From Anaerolineae bacterium (GTDB taxonomy: Bacteria > Chloroflexota > Anaerolineae > Promineifilales > Promineifilaceae), in NCBI GenBank assembly GCA_023382655.1, contig JAHDWK010000001.1, positions 480,127-544,126 of the forward strand: a stretch of 64,000 bases of DNA, written 5' to 3'. Below are positions 62,760-64,000 of this stretch, in pieces. The notes below the pieces were generated by a model. The model saw nothing but the letters and a program-made list of their open reading frames with translations, was not told the DNA's origin and did no database searches. The translations under genes and the position numbers were made by a program. The number at the start of each line of letters is the position of its first letter. Position 1 is the first letter of the stretch.

Positions 62760-62810
62760 AAAATATGCCCGCCAGAGCTGCGGAGCTAACTGACGGGCAT
62801 ATTTTCTTTT
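62760..62810. terminator. Bidirectional terminator between convergent genes
   Basis: AAAATATGCCCG (62760-62771) pairs with CGGGCATATTTT (62794-62805); an AGCT/AGCT inner stem lies in the loop; TCTTTT follows. A-rich left and T-rich right flanks serve both strands. Confidence 0.9.
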
Positions 62811-62848
62811 GTAGGGTAGGAGAATGAGAAGGGTCGCGGCTAGAGTTT

Positions 62849-63130
62849 TTACCGATTACCACGTCTGGCCAATAAGCCGTATTTGGTAATGAAGATAATG
62901 ACAGCGAGAACGGCCGTGGCGGCCAGCACCAGGCTCTTATGGCGTACAATCCAACTATCGCCATAATTTTCTTGTAAGTGCTCTACGAGTCGTTCTTTTT
63001 TGTCAGCCAGTTGAGGCAGCTCTTCGTTAGAAATATGGTCCCACTGATCCTGAACCACCCCTTTAGCCTGGTCTAGTTTCCCTTTGAACATTTTTTGTTT
63101 CTCTTCGACCTGTGCGTTTAATGTCGTCAT
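62849..63130 (-). CDS. CsbD-like stress protein with C-terminal membrane helix
   Basis: 93 residues from ATG 63130, chosen for AAAGGAGTAAAACAA before it. CsbD-like segment (QKMFKGKLDQAKGVVQDQWD) and a C-terminal hydrophobic helix (SLVLAATAVLAVIIFITKYG) followed by RRGNR. CsbD proteins are general-stress proteins of unknown biochemistry. The anchor is an addition to the usual form. Downstream of the SDR-like gene (25-base gap). Confidence 0.75.
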   Translation of the reverse strand: MTTLNAQVEEKQKMFKGKLDQAKGVVQDQWDHISNEELPQLADKKERLVEHLQENYGDSWIVRHKSLVLAATAVLAVIIFITKYGLLARRGNR

Positions 63131-63155
63131 TTGTTTTACTCCTTTTGATAGATGG

Positions 63156-63584
63156 TCAGCCAGCAATTTCTTCAAGGGCAGCTTGCGCTAGCTGCCAATT
63201 CGGCTGCCCATAATCTTTTCCATTTTGATTCAGCCCCCGTTTTTGGGCTGATAAATCAATAAAAATATCCAGATGGCCTAAACTTGATACCACGTTTTGA
63301 ACCAATAAATCCGCCGAAACCTGTTTGCGTTCTGTATTCTCGATGAATAAAAAACGACGGCCCAGGGATTCAACACTTTCTTTTACGCGGCGTATGGTTT
63401 CTACTGACCAATGTTGGCAAACAAGGACAATATCCGCCCCTTTTTGGGCCAGGTGAGTGATAAGTGTTTGCAAAACGGCCGTATCATTGCCAATAAGCAA
63501 GACAACCTTACCTATCAGATAATTTTGGCTGCCTATTGCTTCTCTGCTCCAGTTATTCAGGTTTGTTTGTTCATTCTCATTCAT
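63156..63584 (-). CDS. Truncated SDR-like Rossmann protein
   Basis: 142 residues from ATG 63584 (SD AGAGGTGAA). SDR-like first half: GKVVLLIGNDTAVLQTLITH, then LAQKGADIVLVCQH, and LGHLDIFIDLSAQKRG, where the classical TGxxxGIG and NNAG are degenerate (GNDTAVL, DLSAQ). The catalytic YxxxK half is absent. Related to NADP-dependent SDRs of stress loci but probably a remnant or a non-catalytic relative. Cotranscribed with the CsbD-like gene. Confidence 0.6.
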   Translation of the reverse strand: MNENEQTNLNNWSREAIGSQNYLIGKVVLLIGNDTAVLQTLITHLAQKGADIVLVCQHWSVETIRRVKESVESLGRRFLFIENTERKQVSADLLVQNVVSSLGHLDIFIDLSAQKRGLNQNGKDYGQPNWQLAQAALEEIAG

Positions 63585-63590
63585 TTTCAC

Positions 63591-64000
63591 CTCTTAACTC
63601 CGGCGCAGGTTCATTCCATTGGATAATGGGACTAGGGCAAGATATGCATTTTTAGAGAGGTTAGGCCTGGCCGGATATTCGGCTTGTTCCTAGCATACGG
63701 GCGGCGGCTCTATTGTTAAATAGACAGCGGTACAGGCAGTAGGTATAGATATAGGTATAGACAATTCGGAACGTGAATTCCAGCGTGGGTTTGGGATACA
63801 GAAAACGTATAACCTTTAATTGTACCTGTGGTATATCGGCTTATCTGGTTTCCTCGTTTAAATTGGGACTTATAGCGCTCCCAAACATTGAACAAGGTCA
63901 AAATTTTTTGAACGAAGTCAAATTTATTATTCTATTTTGACGCGATCAAATAATTTTTGAACGAGATCAATTGATGCGGTGAGTGCTAACTTTTTATTCC
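63591..64000. other. AT-rich terminal gap with dyad array
   Basis: No coding frame. Near 63740 there are GTATAG/GATATAGG short repeats. The last 115 bases hold four TTGA-TCAA dyads. Probably the promoter region of a gene beyond the window or of the 63584 gene. Confidence 0.5.
63888..63970. promoter_or_regulatory. Four operator-like dyads TTGA-N5/6-TCAA
   Basis: Copies at 63888-63901 (TTGAACAAGGTCAA), 63908-63921 (TTGAACGAAGTCAA), 63937-63949 (TTGACGCGATCAA) and 63957-63970 (TTGAACGAGATCAA). The start spacing is 20, 29 and 20 bases, so two pairs, each pair about two helix turns apart. This is typical of cooperative binding by a dimeric regulator. Confidence 0.6.

Overview
The window looks like chromosome of a heterotrophic, aerobic or facultative bacterium, most probably a Chloroflexota member of the Anaerolineae/Promineifilum-like type. 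This is inferred from gene content only. Supporting signs are very long cyclase/AAA/TPR and MalT-like regulators, GAF-rich NarL-type kinases, secreted proteins with an FLPLI/YLPLV motif after the signal peptide, CoxSLM with CoxG, runs of DUF4386 membrane proteins, and many toxin-antitoxin remnants. No rRNA, tRNA, CRISPR array or prophage was recognised.

Two genome-wide signatures run through it. First, the palindromic octamer ACGGCCGT is extremely frequent; I hand-counted about 27 exact copies in the first 10 kb against fewer than one expected. It resembles the HIP1 octamer of cyanobacteria. Second, many intergenic gaps hold short (7-8 bp) degenerate tandem units arranged as two complementary arms, like the STRR repeats of cyanobacteria. 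One such block lies inside a coding sequence.

Layout. 0-0.7 kb: DUF433 antitoxin and a broken DUF5615 toxin. 0.9-3.6 kb: MoxR ATPase, DUF58 protein and a secreted protein whose best start codon is ATC. 3.8-7.7 kb: double-cyclase/AAA/TPR regulator. 7.9-12.8 kb: copper-type surface proteins (membrane cupredoxin, lipoprotein cupredoxin, His-rich thioredoxin-like lipoprotein), then a STAS protein. 13.2-16.4 kb: GAF sensor kinase and NarL regulator. 16.4-21.7 kb: RNA-ligase-like protein, an Hsp70 fused to a gyrase-C-terminal-like propeller, and a PD40-repeat protein. 21.7-26.4 kb: CoxG-CoxS-CoxL-CoxM operon of the form-II type. 26.5-28.7 kb: PhaR-type regulator with phasin-like proteins and a candidate shared operator. 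28.9-32.1 kb: AspS, TPR protein and a two-domain XRE regulator.

32.2-42.6 kb is the strongest candidate for a new system. It reads in one direction: four different P-loop NTPases (one with an OmpR-like winged helix, one with a C-terminal effector-associated-like domain, one a 1146-residue STAND/TPR protein), a radical SAM/SPASM enzyme with two N-terminal CACPD motifs, a 50-residue transmembrane peptide, and an SPFH-domain protein. The XRE regulator is divergent from it. It has the look of an NTP-dependent conflict or signalling system, but function is inferred.

42.6-53.4 kb: small secreted protein, esterase lipoprotein, DinB protein plus a duplicated fragment of its gene, MttB-like methyltransferase, DUF2281/PemK toxin-antitoxin pair, GcvT-like protein, epimerase, secreted beta protein, D-hydroxyacid dehydrogenase and CPBP protease. 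53.4-57.1 kb: higB remnant with higA, MalT-like LuxR regulator, and a frameshifted RAYT transposase between hairpins. 57.2-64 kb: conserved small protein, three DUF4386-like membrane proteins, quinone-oxidoreductase-like MDR, a receiver-HTH protein lacking the phosphoacceptor Asp, Gly-zipper and CsbD-like stress proteins, a truncated SDR-like protein, and an operator-like array at the window end.
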